This document shows, piece after piece, positions 8,366-20,972 of a stretch of 64,000 nucleotides of DNA. This DNA comes from Paucisalibacillus algeriensis. GTDB taxonomy: Bacteria > Bacillota > Bacilli > Bacillales > Amphibacillaceae. Within the stretch, counting starts at the first letter, position 1, and every line of letters begins with the position of its first letter. Made by a program: the position numbers and the translations under genes. The notes below the pieces were generated by a model that had not been told where the DNA came from, did not search any database, and saw only the letters and a list, made by a program, of their open reading frames with translations. The stretch is from contig NZ_CBYO010000005.1 of NCBI RefSeq assembly GCF_000577245.1, positions 248,001 to 312,000 of the forward strand, in the 5' to 3' direction.

Positions 8366-9181
8366 ATGAAGAAATTATTATTTGTACTATCCATTTTACT
8401 TATTGGATTATTAGCTGCTTGTGGAAATGATGAGGTTATTAAAATTGGAGCGACTAGTACACCACATGCTGAAGTTTTAGAGAAGGCTAAACCTATTCTA
8501 GAAGAGGAAGGAATAAAGATTGAAATTGAAGAGTATTCCGATTACTTCTTACCTAACTTGGATTTAGATGAAGGAGCAATTGATGCTAATTATTTCCAAC
8601 ATATTCCTTTTTTTGAAGGTGAAACAACAGACCCAGACAAAGCCTATGATATCGTTAACTTAGGCGGAGTTCATATTGAACCAATTGCGATATATTCAAA
8701 AGAAATTTCAAGTGTTGACGAGATTCCAGAAGGCACAGAGGTAATTATTAGTCGTAATGACGCAGACCATCTTCGTGTACTTAAGTTATTTGAAGCAGAA
8801 GGATTGATTAAAATTGCAGATGATATTGAGGATCCACTAAAGCTAACACAAGAGGATATTATAGAAAATCCGTTAAACCTACAATTCTTATTTGGGGAAG
8901 TTAACCCGGAATTTTTAATTGAGGCGTATAACAATGAGGAAGATACACTTGTTGCAATTAATACAAACTATGCAATCGAAGGTGGATTAAAGCCACTGGA
9001 AAATGGTTTAATTGTTGAAGGTGAAGAATCTGATTATGTAAATATTGTTGCTGCACGTGCAGAAGATAAAGATAATGAGGACTTAAAGAAAATTGTTGAA
9101 GTTCTTCAATCAGAGGAAATCCAAAATTTCATTATCGAGAAATATGATGGAGCAGTAGTGCCTGTTGGTAGAAATAACTAA
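8366..9181 (+). CDS. metQ: MetQ, methionine-binding lipoprotein
   Basis: A 271-residue NlpA-family substrate-binding lipoprotein of the methionine importer. The signal peptide ends in the lipobox LLAAC, with Cys19 as the lipidated residue. The mature part starts with IKIGATSTPHAE and contains the ANYFQHIPF segment typical of MetQ. It is tethered to the outer face of the membrane and delivers methionine to MetP. It starts 29 bp after metP behind AAGGGAG and is the last gene of the operon, followed by a strong terminator. Confidence 0.95.
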   Translation: MKKLLFVLSILLIGLLAACGNDEVIKIGATSTPHAEVLEKAKPILEEEGIKIEIEEYSDYFLPNLDLDEGAIDANYFQHIPFFEGETTDPDKAYDIVNLGGVHIEPIAIYSKEISSVDEIPEGTEVIISRNDADHLRVLKLFEAEGLIKIADDIEDPLKLTQEDIIENPLNLQFLFGEVNPEFLIEAYNNEEDTLVAINTNYAIEGGLKPLENGLIVEGEESDYVNIVAARAEDKDNEDLKKIVEVLQSEEIQNFIIEKYDGAVVPVGRNN

Positions 9182-9190
9182 TTTTAAAGG

Positions 9191-9224
9191 CAGTAAATCC
9201 TATTTAGGGTTTACTGTTTTTTTT
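9191..9224 (+). terminator. Terminator after metQ
   Basis: CAGTAAATCC and GGTTTACTG pair across a short loop and are followed by nine T residues. Between this site and 9425 I see no gene, only a 6-codon open frame at 9272. Confidence 0.85.
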
Positions 9225-9425
9225 ATTTCCTAGTAAATTATAGGATATGCGAGTAAAAGGGGAAATGTCTATGGATAAATCAATTATTTAAATTGTAGTG
9301 GATGATATGTGGAAAGATACTAAAATTAGCGACTAAATCAGACTTGGTGTCCACCTTACCTCCATGCTAACATTGAAATTGTCATTACAACGAAAGGATG
9401 ATTCACTATTAATAGTGAGATAAAG

Positions 9426-9596
9426 ATGAACTATACCTCGGAAATGGAAAAAGCCATGCAATCATCACACCATATGGGGTATGCTGATTATTGTCGTAAA
9501 CTGGAGAACCGAATGAAGGTTGAAAGGAGACGGCAAGAAGATTACAATAAATGTAAACATATTGTAGCTGAAATCGATAGTAATATTTACAGATGA
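9426..9596 (+). CDS. Small charged protein, 56 residues, unknown
   Basis: A short frame (MNYTSEMEKAMQSSHHMG to SNIYR) that is very hydrophilic, predicted helical, and contains two Cys residues and an RRRQ cluster. It has no membrane segment or signal peptide. I do not recognise it. Support for it being real is its bounded position: metQ's terminator stands upstream and a strong dedicated terminator begins 10 bp after the stop. The ribosome site is weak (GTGAGATAAAG), which lowers confidence. Confidence 0.5.
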   Translation: MNYTSEMEKAMQSSHHMGYADYCRKLENRMKVERRRQEDYNKCKHIVAEIDSNIYR

Positions 9597-9605
9597 TAGA
9601 TTTAA

Positions 9606-9645
9606 CACTGAGGATTTCCCTAAGGGAATCCTCAGTTATTTTTTT
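9606..9645 (+). terminator. Strong terminator after the small gene
   Basis: ACTGAGGATTTCCC and GGGAATCCTCAGT form a 13-bp stem with a 3-nt loop, followed by TATTTTTTT. Confidence 0.85.
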
Positions 9646-9714
9646 ATTGTAAAACCCAGAAGAGACCGTGTTTATTCCTATAAAATAGGGACATCGATTC
9701 TCGACCCAAATAAG

Positions 9715-9774
9715 TTGATAATCAATTCGAAATGCTATAAGATTGTAATGAGAATAAATTGAGAATGGATATCA
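9715..9774 (+). promoter_or_regulatory. Probable suf promoter with Fur/PerR-like box
   Basis: TTGATA at 9715 and TAAGAT at 9738 with a 17-bp spacer form a plausible SigA promoter. TGAGAATGGATATCA at 9760-9774, near the expected transcription start, agrees with the Fur 7-1-7 consensus TGATAATnATTATCA at 11 of 14 informative positions. The promoter is fairly credible. The regulator site is a suggestion only. Confidence 0.4.
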
Positions 9775-9820
9775 ATATTTTACATATCCAAATATCATAA
9801 CAATATATGGAGGTATCAAT

Positions 9821-10606
9821 ATGGCAGGATCTGTATTAGAAATTAAAAATCTTCATGTTTCGATTGAAGGTAAAGAAATATTAAAAGGTGTAAATTTAAC
9901 AGTTAAGGGTGGAGAATTCCATGCTATCATGGGACCAAACGGTACTGGTAAATCTACATTAGCATCCGCTATCATGGGGCATCCTAAGTATGAAGTTACA
10001 GAAGGAAGCATTCTTTTAGATGGAGAAGATGTACTAGAAATGGAAGTAGATGAGCGTGCACGTGCAGGTCTATTTCTAGCGATGCAATATCCAAGTGAGA
10101 TTAGTGGTGTTACAACTTCAGATTTCCTACGTTCAGCTATTAATGCTCGTCGTGAGGAAGGCGATGAAATTCCATTAATGAAATTTATCAAAGGGTTAGA
10201 CCAAGACCTAGACTTTTTAGAGATTGATCAAAGCATGGCAACAAGATATTTAAACGAAGGATTTTCAGGTGGAGAAAAGAAACGTAATGAAATCCTTCAG
10301 TTAATGCAAATTAAGCCTGATATTGCAATTCTAGATGAAATCGATTCTGGTCTAGATATTGACGCATTAAAAGTTGTATCAAAAGGTATCAATAAAATGC
10401 GAAGTGAAGATTTCGGTTGCTTAATCATTACACACTATCAACGTCTATTAAATTATATTACTCCAGACTATGTGCACGTAATGATGCAAGGTCGTGTTGT
10501 TAAATCTGGTGGTCCTGAATTAGCTCAACGTCTTGAAGCAGAAGGATATGACTGGATTAAAGAGGAGTTAGGTATCGAAGACGTAACAGTAGGACAAAAC
10601 GCTTAA
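9821..10606 (+). CDS. sufC: SufC, Fe-S assembly ATPase
   Basis: ABC-type ATPase (261 residues) of the SufBCD scaffold complex that builds iron-sulfur clusters in the cytosol. Walker A is GPNGTGKST (about residues 39-47), the signature motif is [10 protein letters not shown] and Walker B is [15 protein letters not shown]. These are the typical SufC variants and differ from transporter ATPases. There is no membrane partner next to it, which fits a scaffold role. Start ATG after ATGGAGGTATCA. First gene of sufCDSUB, the standard gene order in bacilli, where the operon is generally essential. Confidence 0.97.
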   Translation: MAGSVLEIKNLHVSIEGKEILKGVNLTVKGGEFHAIMGPNGTGKSTLASAIMGHPKYEVTEGSILLDGEDVLEMEVDERARAGLFLAMQYPSEISGVTTSDFLRSAINARREEGDEIPLMKFIKGLDQDLDFLEIDQSMATRYLNEGFSGGEKKRNEILQLMQIKPDIAILDEIDSGLDIDALKVVSKGINKMRSEDFGCLIITHYQRLLNYITPDYVHVMMQGRVVKSGGPELAQRLEAEGYDWIKEELGIEDVTVGQNA

Positions 10607-10623
10607 TAGTTAGGAGGGGTAAT

Positions 10624-13572
<2,949 letters not shown>

Positions 13573-13592
13573 CAATACTAAAAGGAGGGTAT

Positions 13593-14993
13593 ATGATGGC
13601 AAAGAAAGCGCCTGAAATAGATGAATATAAATATGGCTTTCGTGATAAAGACGTTTCTATTTTCCGTACAGAGCGTGGTTTAACACGAAGAGTCGTTGAA
13701 GAAATTTCAAACATGAAAGAAGAACCACAGTGGATGCTAGATTATCGCCTAAAAGCTTTGGAACATTTCTACTCACGTCCAATGCCGCAATGGGGTGGAG
13801 ACTTAACTGGCCTTGACTTTGATGAAATTGTTTACTATGTTAAGCCTTCCGAAAAACAAGGTAGAACATGGGATGAAGTACCTGCAGAAATTAAACAAAC
13901 CTTTGATAAATTAGGTATTCCAGAAGCAGAGCAAAAATATCTTGCTGGGGTTTCAGCACAGTATGAATCGGAAGTAGTATATCATAGCTTAAAAGAAGAC
14001 TTAGAAGATTTAGGTATTGTTTTCAAAGACACAGATACTGCTCTAAAAGAAAATGAAGAATTATTTAAAGAGTATTTTGGAACAGTAATTCCATACTCTG
14101 ATAATAAATTCTCTGCTTTAAACTCAGCAGTTTGGTCTGGAGGATCTTTCATCTATGTTCCAAAGGGTGTAAAAACGAATACACCTTTACAAGCATACTT
14201 CCGTATTAACTCGGAGAATATGGGACAGTTTGAAAGAACATTAATAATTGTAGATGAAGGTGCATCTGTACACTATGTGGAAGGATGTACTGCACCAGTT
14301 TACACAACAAACTCACTGCACAGTGCAGTTGTTGAAATCATCGTTAAAAAAGATGGTTATTGCCGTTACACTACGATCCAAAACTGGGCTAATAACGTAT
14401 ATAACTTAGTTACAAAGCGTGCAGTTTGTGATGCTAATGCTACTATGGAATGGATTGATGGTAACATCGGTTCTAAATTAACTATGAAATACCCAGCGAT
14501 TATTCTTAAAGGTGAAGGTGCTCGTGGTAACACCATCTCTATTGCTATTGCTGGTAAAGGTCAAGTACAAGATGCTGGTGCAAAGATGCATCACTTAGCA
14601 CCTAATACTTCTTCTACTATCGTTTCGAAGTCATTCTCTAAACAAGGTGGTAACGTAACTTATCGTGGAATGGTTCACTTCGGACGTAAAGCAGATGGGG
14701 CACGTGCTAACATTGAGTGTGATACGTTAATTCTAGATAACGAATCTAAATCTGATACGATACCTTACAATGAGATTTTGAATGATAACATCTCATTAGA
14801 GCACGAAGCAAAAGTTTCAAAGGTGTCGGAAGAACAACTATTCTACTTAATGAGTAGAGGTTTAACAGAAGAAGAAGCTACTGAAATGATCGTAATGGGC
14901 TTTATCGAGCCGTTTACTAAAGAACTTCCAATGGAATATGCAGTTGAAATGAACCGTTTAATTAAGTTCGAGATGGAAGGTTCTATTGGATAA
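13593..14993 (+). CDS. sufB: SufB, Fe-S scaffold subunit
   Basis: A 466-residue SufB, the main cluster-building subunit of SufBC2D. Typical segments are [27 protein letters not shown] and the C-terminal [22 protein letters not shown]. It closes the sufCDSUB operon 20 bp after sufU behind AAAGGAGGGTAT. The first ATG of two adjacent ones was used; the second at 13596 is equally possible. A terminator lies about 85 bp downstream. Confidence 0.97.
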   Translation: MMAKKAPEIDEYKYGFRDKDVSIFRTERGLTRRVVEEISNMKEEPQWMLDYRLKALEHFYSRPMPQWGGDLTGLDFDEIVYYVKPSEKQGRTWDEVPAEIKQTFDKLGIPEAEQKYLAGVSAQYESEVVYHSLKEDLEDLGIVFKDTDTALKENEELFKEYFGTVIPYSDNKFSALNSAVWSGGSFIYVPKGVKTNTPLQAYFRINSENMGQFERTLIIVDEGASVHYVEGCTAPVYTTNSLHSAVVEIIVKKDGYCRYTTIQNWANNVYNLVTKRAVCDANATMEWIDGNIGSKLTMKYPAIILKGEGARGNTISIAIAGKGQVQDAGAKMHHLAPNTSSTIVSKSFSKQGGNVTYRGMVHFGRKADGARANIECDTLILDNESKSDTIPYNEILNDNISLEHEAKVSKVSEEQLFYLMSRGLTEEEATEMIVMGFIEPFTKELPMEYAVEMNRLIKFEMEGSIG

Positions 14994-15078
14994 TATTAAA
15001 AACCTATATATATTAGAGGTTTGAGGATTTTATACCGTGCCATATTGGTGCCAAGTTGAAATTACCTTTTAGTGTAGG

Positions 15079-15113
15079 AGGCGAACTTTTGAAGTTCGTC
15101 TTCTTCTTTTTTT
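15079..15113 (+). terminator. Terminator of the suf operon
   Basis: GGCGAACTT, 3-nt loop, AAGTTCGTC, followed by TTCTTCTTTTTTT. Confidence 0.8.
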
Positions 15114-15263
15114 GGAATAATATCAAGATAGGTATTCCTGTTGTTTTGATGGTTTTATGCCATAAACAATTAGATACATATTTTAGGCTTGCATCTGAAT
15201 TCAAGGAGCAGAAGCAAGGCTATGTCTAAAGCCGTGGGTGGCTTTATTGTTATCCTCAAAGAG

Positions 15264-15416
15264 TTTTTGAAACAACTTTATACAATGAATTATATTCTCT
15301 CCGAAAATCTAATGAGTTAAATTTCCTATAACATTCTATCTGATGACGAATGGAAGTAATTAATGCGTCTTACTATTCGAATGTTAGATGAAAAGCTGTT
15401 ATTTAATTTAATCTGA
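15264..15416 (+). pseudogene. Unidentified decayed coding remnant
   Basis: One frame reads like the end of a protein interrupted by two stops: LKQLYTMNYILSENLMS, stop, ISYNILSDDEWK, stop, LMRLTIRMLDEKLLFNLI, stop. A clean terminator follows 10 bp later. The composition looks protein-like but I cannot name the family. The rest of the 14994-15633 gap holds the suf terminator and no gene that I can support. Confidence 0.3.
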
Positions 15417-15425
15417 TGTGATAAC

Positions 15426-15465
15426 AAAATCCTTAGATATATTTCTAAGGATTTTTATTTTTTGT
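15426..15465 (+). terminator. Intrinsic terminator downstream of the remnant
   Basis: AAAATCCTTAGA and TCTAAGGATTTTT pair across a short loop, followed by ATTTTTTG. No intact gene stands before it. Confidence 0.7.
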
Positions 15466-15633
15466 TATTGATTTGATTCTTTAAAATTAGAGATTTAGGT
15501 GCCTCTAACCCTTGCCAACTCACAAAAGTTACCTTAACGTTTCTATGTAACAAAAATGTGCGTACTTTTTTTCACTCTATAGAGGCCTCATAATAAAGGA
15601 GCGATAAGCAATCAAACAATTGGAGGATACAAC

Positions 15634-16122
15634 ATGATTAATCATTTACAAGATACAATCACATTAAATAACGGTCTACAAATGCCTGGTATGGGTTTAG
15701 GTGTTTTTCAAGTAGAGAATGATGCTACCGCTGAGATGGTTAAAAACGCTATTGAAGTTGGGTATCGAAGCATCGATACTGCTGCAATTTACGGTAATGA
15801 AGCAGGTGTAGGAGAAGGTATTAAACAAGTGCTTACATCTACGGGCTTACGACGTGAAGACCTGTTCATTACATCAAAAGTATGGAATGACGGATTAAGC
15901 TATGATGAAACTATTGCTGCATATGAAGAGAGCCTACAAAAACTAGGGTTAGATTATTTAGATCTTTATCTTATCCATTGGCCGGGTAAAGATAAATATG
16001 CTGAATCTTGGAAAGCGCTAGAAGACCTATATAATCAAGGGAAAATCAAAGCAATTGGTGTTTGTAACTTTACTGTTTTACACTTACAAAATTTATTATC
16101 AGATATAGGTAAGATTCCTTAA
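15634..16122 (+). pseudogene. Aldo/keto reductase, C-terminally truncated
   Basis: A 162-codon frame that begins as a normal AKR5-type aldo/keto reductase (YvgN/YtbE-like) and breaks off. The catalytic tetrad is complete: Asp48 and Tyr53 in IDTAAIYGNE, Lys82 in TSKVW and His115 in LIHWPG. Family members run to about 275-280 residues. Here the protein ends after GVCNFTVLHLQNLLSDIGKIP, so the second half of the barrel and the NADPH phosphate-binding loop are missing. No continuation is found in any frame before yunE, so the cause is a deletion and not a frameshift. Start ATG follows ATTGGAGGATACAAC. It is probably inactive. Confidence 0.8.
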
Positions 16123-16210
16123 ATAACCACATCAAAACCGCTTGTTGGGAATCCTAGCAAAACAATGCTAAAATGAGTATTGTAAACTAATAGAGGCAGA
16201 GGTAGTTAAT

Positions 16211-17026
16211 TTGGTATTTATAATTTGTTTATTCATCGGTATTTTAACAGCATTTGTAGGTAGTTTGGTTGGACTTGGTGGGGGAGTAATCCTAATTCCG
16301 TGTCTATTATTACTACACCAATTTGTTCCTGGATTTGAGTGGGCTACACCACAAGCAATGGTAGGAATCTCACTAATTACGATGGTCTTCACATCACTAT
16401 CATCATCTCTTACATATTTAAAAGAAGGTAGAGTCGATTATAAAACTGCTATACTTTTTTTAACTGGAAGTATTCCGGGTAGTATGATTGGTTCGTGGTT
16501 AAATCAGTTTATGGATACGGAAGTGTTTTCCTTATATTTTGGTTTCTTGATTATCATAATTTCTTTCCTGTTTTTCTTTAAACGAACTTCAAAAAGAAAA
16601 AATGTAACCGGAAATAATATTAGAGTATTTCAAATTAATGGTGAGAAATACCAATATTCAGTTTCAACTCCGTTTGCTTTTTTACTTTCATTAATAGTAG
16701 GAACACTATCTGGTCTGTTTGGAATTGGTGGAGGATCTATTATGGTACCCGCAATGATTCTCTTATTTGGTTTCCCTGTTCATATTGCAACTGCAACGTC
16801 TATGTTCATGATATTTTTTGTTAGTATTATTGGAGCAAGTACCCATATTGCACTTGGTCATATTGAGTGGCAGTACCTATTTTTCTTTATCCCTGGTGCA
16901 TGGATTGGTGGTAGACTTGGGGCTAGAATAAACCAACTATTAAAAGGGAAAACATTAGAATGGATTTTGAGAATTACACTAATTGTTATTGGATTGCGTA
17001 TGATTATAAATGGATTAACCGCATAA
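16211..17026 (+). CDS. yunE: TauE/SafE-family membrane transporter YunE
   Basis: A 271-residue membrane protein with about eight hydrophobic segments in two similar halves. Each half begins with a glycine-rich motif: GSLVGLGGGVILIP near residue 18 and GTLSGLFGIGGGSIMVP near residue 167. This duplicated arrangement is that of the TauE/SafE (DUF81) family, which exports sulfite, sulfoacetate or related organic anions. The substrate here is unknown. TTG start behind AGAGGCAGAGGT. It is followed 12 bp later by yunD, as in B. subtilis, so the two are likely cotranscribed. Confidence 0.9.
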   Translation: MVFIICLFIGILTAFVGSLVGLGGGVILIPCLLLLHQFVPGFEWATPQAMVGISLITMVFTSLSSSLTYLKEGRVDYKTAILFLTGSIPGSMIGSWLNQFMDTEVFSLYFGFLIIIISFLFFFKRTSKRKNVTGNNIRVFQINGEKYQYSVSTPFAFLLSLIVGTLSGLFGIGGGSIMVPAMILLFGFPVHIATATSMFMIFFVSIIGASTHIALGHIEWQYLFFFIPGAWIGGRLGARINQLLKGKTLEWILRITLIVIGLRMIINGLTA

Positions 17027-17038
17027 GGAGTTTTCTAC

Positions 17039-18433
17039 ATGCAAGAAAAAATTTATTTTTACTATACCAATGATTTACACAGTAACTTCAGCCAGTGGCC
17101 ACGAGTTACTCAATATATGAGAGAAGTGAAGGCCAAACGAGATCAATCAAATGACTCGTATTGGCTTTTTGATATCGGAGACCATATTGATCGAGTTCAT
17201 CCAATTTCCGAGGCGCTATTGGGAAGAGGTAATGTTTCATTGCTCAATGATATAGGTTATGATGCTGTAACTATTGGAAATAATGAAGGAATTACGTTTT
17301 CCCATCAAGACCTCTTCCATTTATATGATCAAGCAACATTCCCTGTTGTTTGTGCTAACTTAGAAAGTCTAGATAATAAACTTCCTGAATGGTTAAGACC
17401 AAGCTTACAATACATCACTTTGCATGGAGTTAAAATAAGTGTGATTGGGCTTACCGCACCCTTTAATGATTATTATGAGTTACTGGGGTGGCATATTACA
17501 GACCCATATGAAACAATAGAAAAACTAATTCAACAGGTAAAAGAGTCATCCGATGTGATTATTCTGTTATCTCATTTAGGAATAAGTGAGGACGAAGAGA
17601 TTGCCAGAAGATTTTCTGATATTGATGTAATTATTGGTGGACATACACACCATTTATTACGTACTGGTGAAGAAGTAAATCAGACAATCATTACTGCTGC
17701 TGGCAAGCATTGTTATTTTGTTGGGGAAGTTATTCTAACCTGGGATTATGAAGAAAATAGGTTAATTAAAAAGGAAGCATATACTACTGATATCTCAGAT
17801 TATGCGATTGATGTTGAAACCAATCAAAAGCTCCATATTCTACAAGAGCAAGCAGAAGAAATATTGGACCAAACCATTGTAATTACAGAAGAACCTATTC
17901 AGGTAAATTGGTACGAGCATACGGAAATTATGCAATTATTAACCGATAAAATAAAACAAGAAACAAACGCGGATATCGCGATGTTTAATACAGGTTTACT
18001 ACTAGATGGTTTTCCTACTGGTAAAATAACATTAGGGGATATTCATCGAGTCTGTCCACATCCGATAAACCCTTGTATTGTTGAGCTTTCTGGTGCTGAG
18101 GTAATCGAAGTGATAAGAGCTAGTCTAACGAAGGAATTTATGGAATTCCAGTTAAAGGGATTTGGGTTTCGAGGAAAGGTTCTAGGTAGAATGATTTTTT
18201 CTGGCTTACATGTCATAACTGGTATTCATTCAAATGGCCAGGAGTATGTTGAAGATGTATTAATGAATGAGGAGCCTCTTGGTATAGAAAAAATCTATTC
18301 TGTTGTTATTGCTGATTCATTCACATTTGGTAGATTATTACCTGAGGTAGCTAAATCGGAGAGAAAAACGTATATACTTCCAGACTTTATCCGAGATTTC
18401 CTAGCTGAAACGCTAAAGGAAAATTACAGATGA
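17039..18433 (+). CDS. yunD: Metallophosphatase / 5'-nucleotidase family protein YunD
   Basis: A 464-residue cytoplasmic-looking protein (no signal peptide) with an N-terminal calcineurin-like metallophosphatase domain (about 1-230). Metal motifs are YTNDLHSNF, DIGDHIDR, the GNNEG block and IIGGHTHH. The usual GNHE reads GNNE here. The C-terminal half (about 270-440) is the 5'-nucleotidase C domain, with DIAMFNTGLLLDGFPTG. YunD homologues are assigned to nucleotide or UDP-sugar hydrolysis. The exact substrate is not shown by sequence. Start ATG after AAGGAGTTTTCTAC. Confidence 0.9.
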   Translation: MQEKIYFYYTNDLHSNFSQWPRVTQYMREVKAKRDQSNDSYWLFDIGDHIDRVHPISEALLGRGNVSLLNDIGYDAVTIGNNEGITFSHQDLFHLYDQATFPVVCANLESLDNKLPEWLRPSLQYITLHGVKISVIGLTAPFNDYYELLGWHITDPYETIEKLIQQVKESSDVIILLSHLGISEDEEIARRFSDIDVIIGGHTHHLLRTGEEVNQTIITAAGKHCYFVGEVILTWDYEENRLIKKEAYTTDISDYAIDVETNQKLHILQEQAEEILDQTIVITEEPIQVNWYEHTEIMQLLTDKIKQETNADIAMFNTGLLLDGFPTGKITLGDIHRVCPHPINPCIVELSGAEVIEVIRASLTKEFMEFQLKGFGFRGKVLGRMIFSGLHVITGIHSNGQEYVEDVLMNEEPLGIEKIYSVVIADSFTFGRLLPEVAKSERKTYILPDFIRDFLAETLKENYR

Positions 18434-18509
18434 AAAGCACTATTTTAATATCGTGACACATGACCCTCCATTTGCATAGAAATATAGTGTACATTATAAA
18501 GGAGGCATC

Positions 18510-18821
18510 ATGTTCATGATTACCATAAATCCATTAGAAGTGGACGGAATAATGTTCACAGCGATTAAAGTAGAATTACCCAAAACAAACTTATTAATGA
18601 TTACAAATGAAATAGGTTATATCATGTGTGGAGCTTTAGATGTTGATTTATTAAGTGAGAAGCTAAAAGACCGTGAAGTAATTGCTGCAAGAGCAGTAGG
18701 AGTCCGAACAATTGATGATTTACTAAGTGCACCACTGGAAAAGATAACAGACGCTTCCAAAGAAAAATATGGATGGGAAGTTGGTATGATTGGAAAAGAG
18801 GCCCTAAAACGAATATCTTAA
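18510..18821 (+). CDS. yunC: YunC, DUF1805 protein
   Basis: A 103-residue single-domain protein of the DUF1805/YunC family, small, soluble and of unknown function. It contains GYIMCGALDVDLL and AARAVGVRTIDDLL, the stretches that are conserved in the family. The ribosome site AAAGGAGGCATC precedes the first ATG; a second ATG two codons later is possible. Its position after yunD is the B. subtilis order. A hairpin terminator overlaps its end. Confidence 0.9.
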   Translation: MFMITINPLEVDGIMFTAIKVELPKTNLLMITNEIGYIMCGALDVDLLSEKLKDREVIAARAVGVRTIDDLLSAPLEKITDASKEKYGWEVGMIGKEALKRIS

Positions 18822-18849
18822 AAATGTCTCCCTCAAGAGGCATTTTTTT
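18821..18849 (+). terminator. Terminator after yunC
   Basis: AAATGTCTC and GAGGCATTT pair (one G-T pair), followed by TTTT. Confidence 0.75.
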
Positions 18850-19012
18850 ATTGAAATATTTGTGTATTTAGTCTTGGTTTATGCACTGGAAGAATATTAC
18901 TTATGAAAATATCATTATTCTAAATATAGCTTTTTAAAAACAGATTTGTTACTATTAATTATATAATTTGTCGAATATTGCCGTTTTGTAAAAGGCTGGT
19001 GAGGAGTACATA

Positions 19013-20092
19013 ATGAGACTAGTAGCTACAGCATCAATTCAACCAGGTGAGGTTTTGGGACAAACCATTCACAGAGATAATGGAACCATACTACTGCATA
19101 GCGGAATTCCATTAACAGATAGATTAATAAATCGACTAGAAGATCAGGGGATTAGTTATGTATATATAGAAGATGAGGCAACCAAAGATATTATTGTTCA
19201 ACCAGTTATATCTGAAAAACTCAGACATGATGCTACTTCATCTATGAAAAATATTTATTCCAGTATTCGAAAAAGTAAGTTAGAAACAAATTCCTTTGTA
19301 CTAGATGAAGAGAGTACTAATCTGACCAATATTATTAGTCGTATAATGGATGAAATAAATGGTCATGAAGAATCTATTACATTATTAACAGATATTTATT
19401 TAACCGACGATTACATATTCCAGCACTCTTTAAATGTAGCTATTTATTCTCTAGCCATTGGATCTGAATTGAAATTAAATGCAAAAGAACTAACGGAACT
19501 AGGGAAAGGTGCTATTCTTCATGATATTGGGAAAGTCTTTATTGATCCGGATATTTTACAAAAACCAGATAAGCTTTCTGATGAAGAATTCTCTATCATG
19601 AAATCCCATACAACTATGGGCTATGATTTGCTTCGGAAAAACCATACTTATTCTTCAGTTATAGCACATTGTGCTTATCAGCACCATGAACGAATTAATG
19701 GCTCGGGATATCCTCGTGGTTTAAAGGGCAATGATATCCATCTTTATGCACAAATAATTGGGGTAGCAGATGTATTTGATGCTGTGACTAGTAATAGAAT
19801 TTACCGTAAAGCACTACTTCCTCATGAAGGTCTGGAGCTGTTATATAGTAGTGCTGTTAACCAATTTGATATTCGAATTGTAGAAGCCTTTAAAAATAGT
19901 GTAGCTGTTTACCCAAACGGGATGTATGTAGAGTTAAATGATAATAGAAAAGGTGTTGTAGTAAGTCAGAACAAACACATATGTGACCGACCCATTATTA
20001 GAATACTTGAGAATGGATCAAGGGGCATAGAGCCTTATACCGTTGATTTATCTACAGAATTAAATGTAACCATTACAAACTGCAATATTTAG
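19013..20092 (+). CDS. HD-GYP domain protein (probable cyclic dinucleotide phosphodiesterase)
   Basis: A 359-residue cytoplasmic protein. Residues 1-125 form an N-terminal domain of unknown role (RLVATASIQPGEVLG). Residues about 126-310 are an HD-GYP domain with ILHDIGK (His170, Asp171), SHTTMGYDLL, the HH pair in YQHHERINGSGYP and GVADVFDAVTS. All metal ligands and the GYP triplet look intact, so hydrolysis of cyclic-di-GMP or a related nucleotide is plausible. It has no receiver or membrane domain. It sits between yunC and yunB and so is an insertion relative to B. subtilis order. The long upstream gap (18850-19012) has no obvious SigD site. Confidence 0.88.
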   Translation: MRLVATASIQPGEVLGQTIHRDNGTILLHSGIPLTDRLINRLEDQGISYVYIEDEATKDIIVQPVISEKLRHDATSSMKNIYSSIRKSKLETNSFVLDEESTNLTNIISRIMDEINGHEESITLLTDIYLTDDYIFQHSLNVAIYSLAIGSELKLNAKELTELGKGAILHDIGKVFIDPDILQKPDKLSDEEFSIMKSHTTMGYDLLRKNHTYSSVIAHCAYQHHERINGSGYPRGLKGNDIHLYAQIIGVADVFDAVTSNRIYRKALLPHEGLELLYSSAVNQFDIRIVEAFKNSVAVYPNGMYVELNDNRKGVVVSQNKHICDRPIIRILENGSRGIEPYTVDLSTELNVTITNCNI

Positions 20093-20153
20093 TCTAATTT
20101 TTAGTATTACCTTTCTTGGAACAAGCATAGATTGTACCGAGGGGGTTTTTTTT

Positions 20154-20936
20154 ATGAAAAGGCATCGGATGGGTTTTAGGGGAAGAAATTCACCACCTCC
20201 GTCAAGGTATATTTTAATGATTTCATTTATATTGGTAATAGTAATTACGTATTTTAGTTTAGAGTTTATTGATAATAAGATTACACCGACAATAAAAGAC
20301 ATTGCCGAGAGGAAAACAACTGAGTTTGCGACAAGAGGGATTAATTCTGCGGTCAAATTTGCAGAAGAATATACATTTGAAGATATTTTTATAACAGAAA
20401 AAACAGATTCTGGCCATATATCCATTGTAGGATGGGATGCTTCCGTAGTGAATAAAATAAATCGAGCCGCAACAGATAGGGTGGAGGAGTTTTTCCATAG
20501 CATGAACCGTGGGACACCACCCCAGTATAGTGATCCTCTTGGGGAACCGGATGTTTATGGTGACACGGTTGATGAATTGGTTTACCGTGATCCTACTGTA
20601 ATTGAAATCCCAATTGGGCAAGCAACAGGCAACTCTATTCTAGCCAATTTGGGACCGAGAATACCTGTGAATTTAGAGTTGGTTGGAAGTGTTCGAACGG
20701 AATTAGTAGATGAAAAGGAAAATTTTGGGATTAATAATGTGTTTGTAACATTGTATGTAGAGGTTGAAGCAGATGTACAAATCGTTATACCATTTACTAC
20801 TAAAGTAGAGACAGTTAAAACAAGAATATTAATTGATAAGTCCGTTATCATGGGAGAAGTACCAGATTTTTATGGAGGAACTGGAGGAGACCCTTCTATA
20901 GCAGTTCCAAAAGAAGACTTGCAAGATGATGAATAA
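20154..20936 (+). CDS. yunB: Sporulation protein YunB
   Basis: A 260-residue membrane protein: a short basic cytoplasmic tail, one transmembrane helix at about residues 20-40 (LMISFILVIVITYFSLEF), then a long external or intermembrane domain. The family is needed for proper spore formation and is transcribed by SigE in the mother cell in B. subtilis. Family features are the LGPRIPVNLELVGSV stretch and the IPFTTKVETVKTRI segment. Start ATG after GAGGGGGTTTTTTTT. The -10-like CATAGATT upstream is suggestive of SigE, but the spacing to a -35 was not convincing. Confidence 0.9.
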   Translation: MKRHRMGFRGRNSPPPSRYILMISFILVIVITYFSLEFIDNKITPTIKDIAERKTTEFATRGINSAVKFAEEYTFEDIFITEKTDSGHISIVGWDASVVNKINRAATDRVEEFFHSMNRGTPPQYSDPLGEPDVYGDTVDELVYRDPTVIEIPIGQATGNSILANLGPRIPVNLELVGSVRTELVDEKENFGINNVFVTLYVEVEADVQIVIPFTTKVETVKTRILIDKSVIMGEVPDFYGGTGGDPSIAVPKEDLQDDE

Positions 20937-20947
20937 TATAGTATAGT
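20919..20947 (+). promoter_or_regulatory. Promoter of the lysine-riboswitch transcript
   Basis: TTGCAA at 20919 and TATAGT at 20942 with a 17-bp spacer. The -35 lies inside the last codons of yunB. Confidence 0.6.
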
Positions 20948-20972
20948 AAATTCATAATTTAATAGGAAACCT

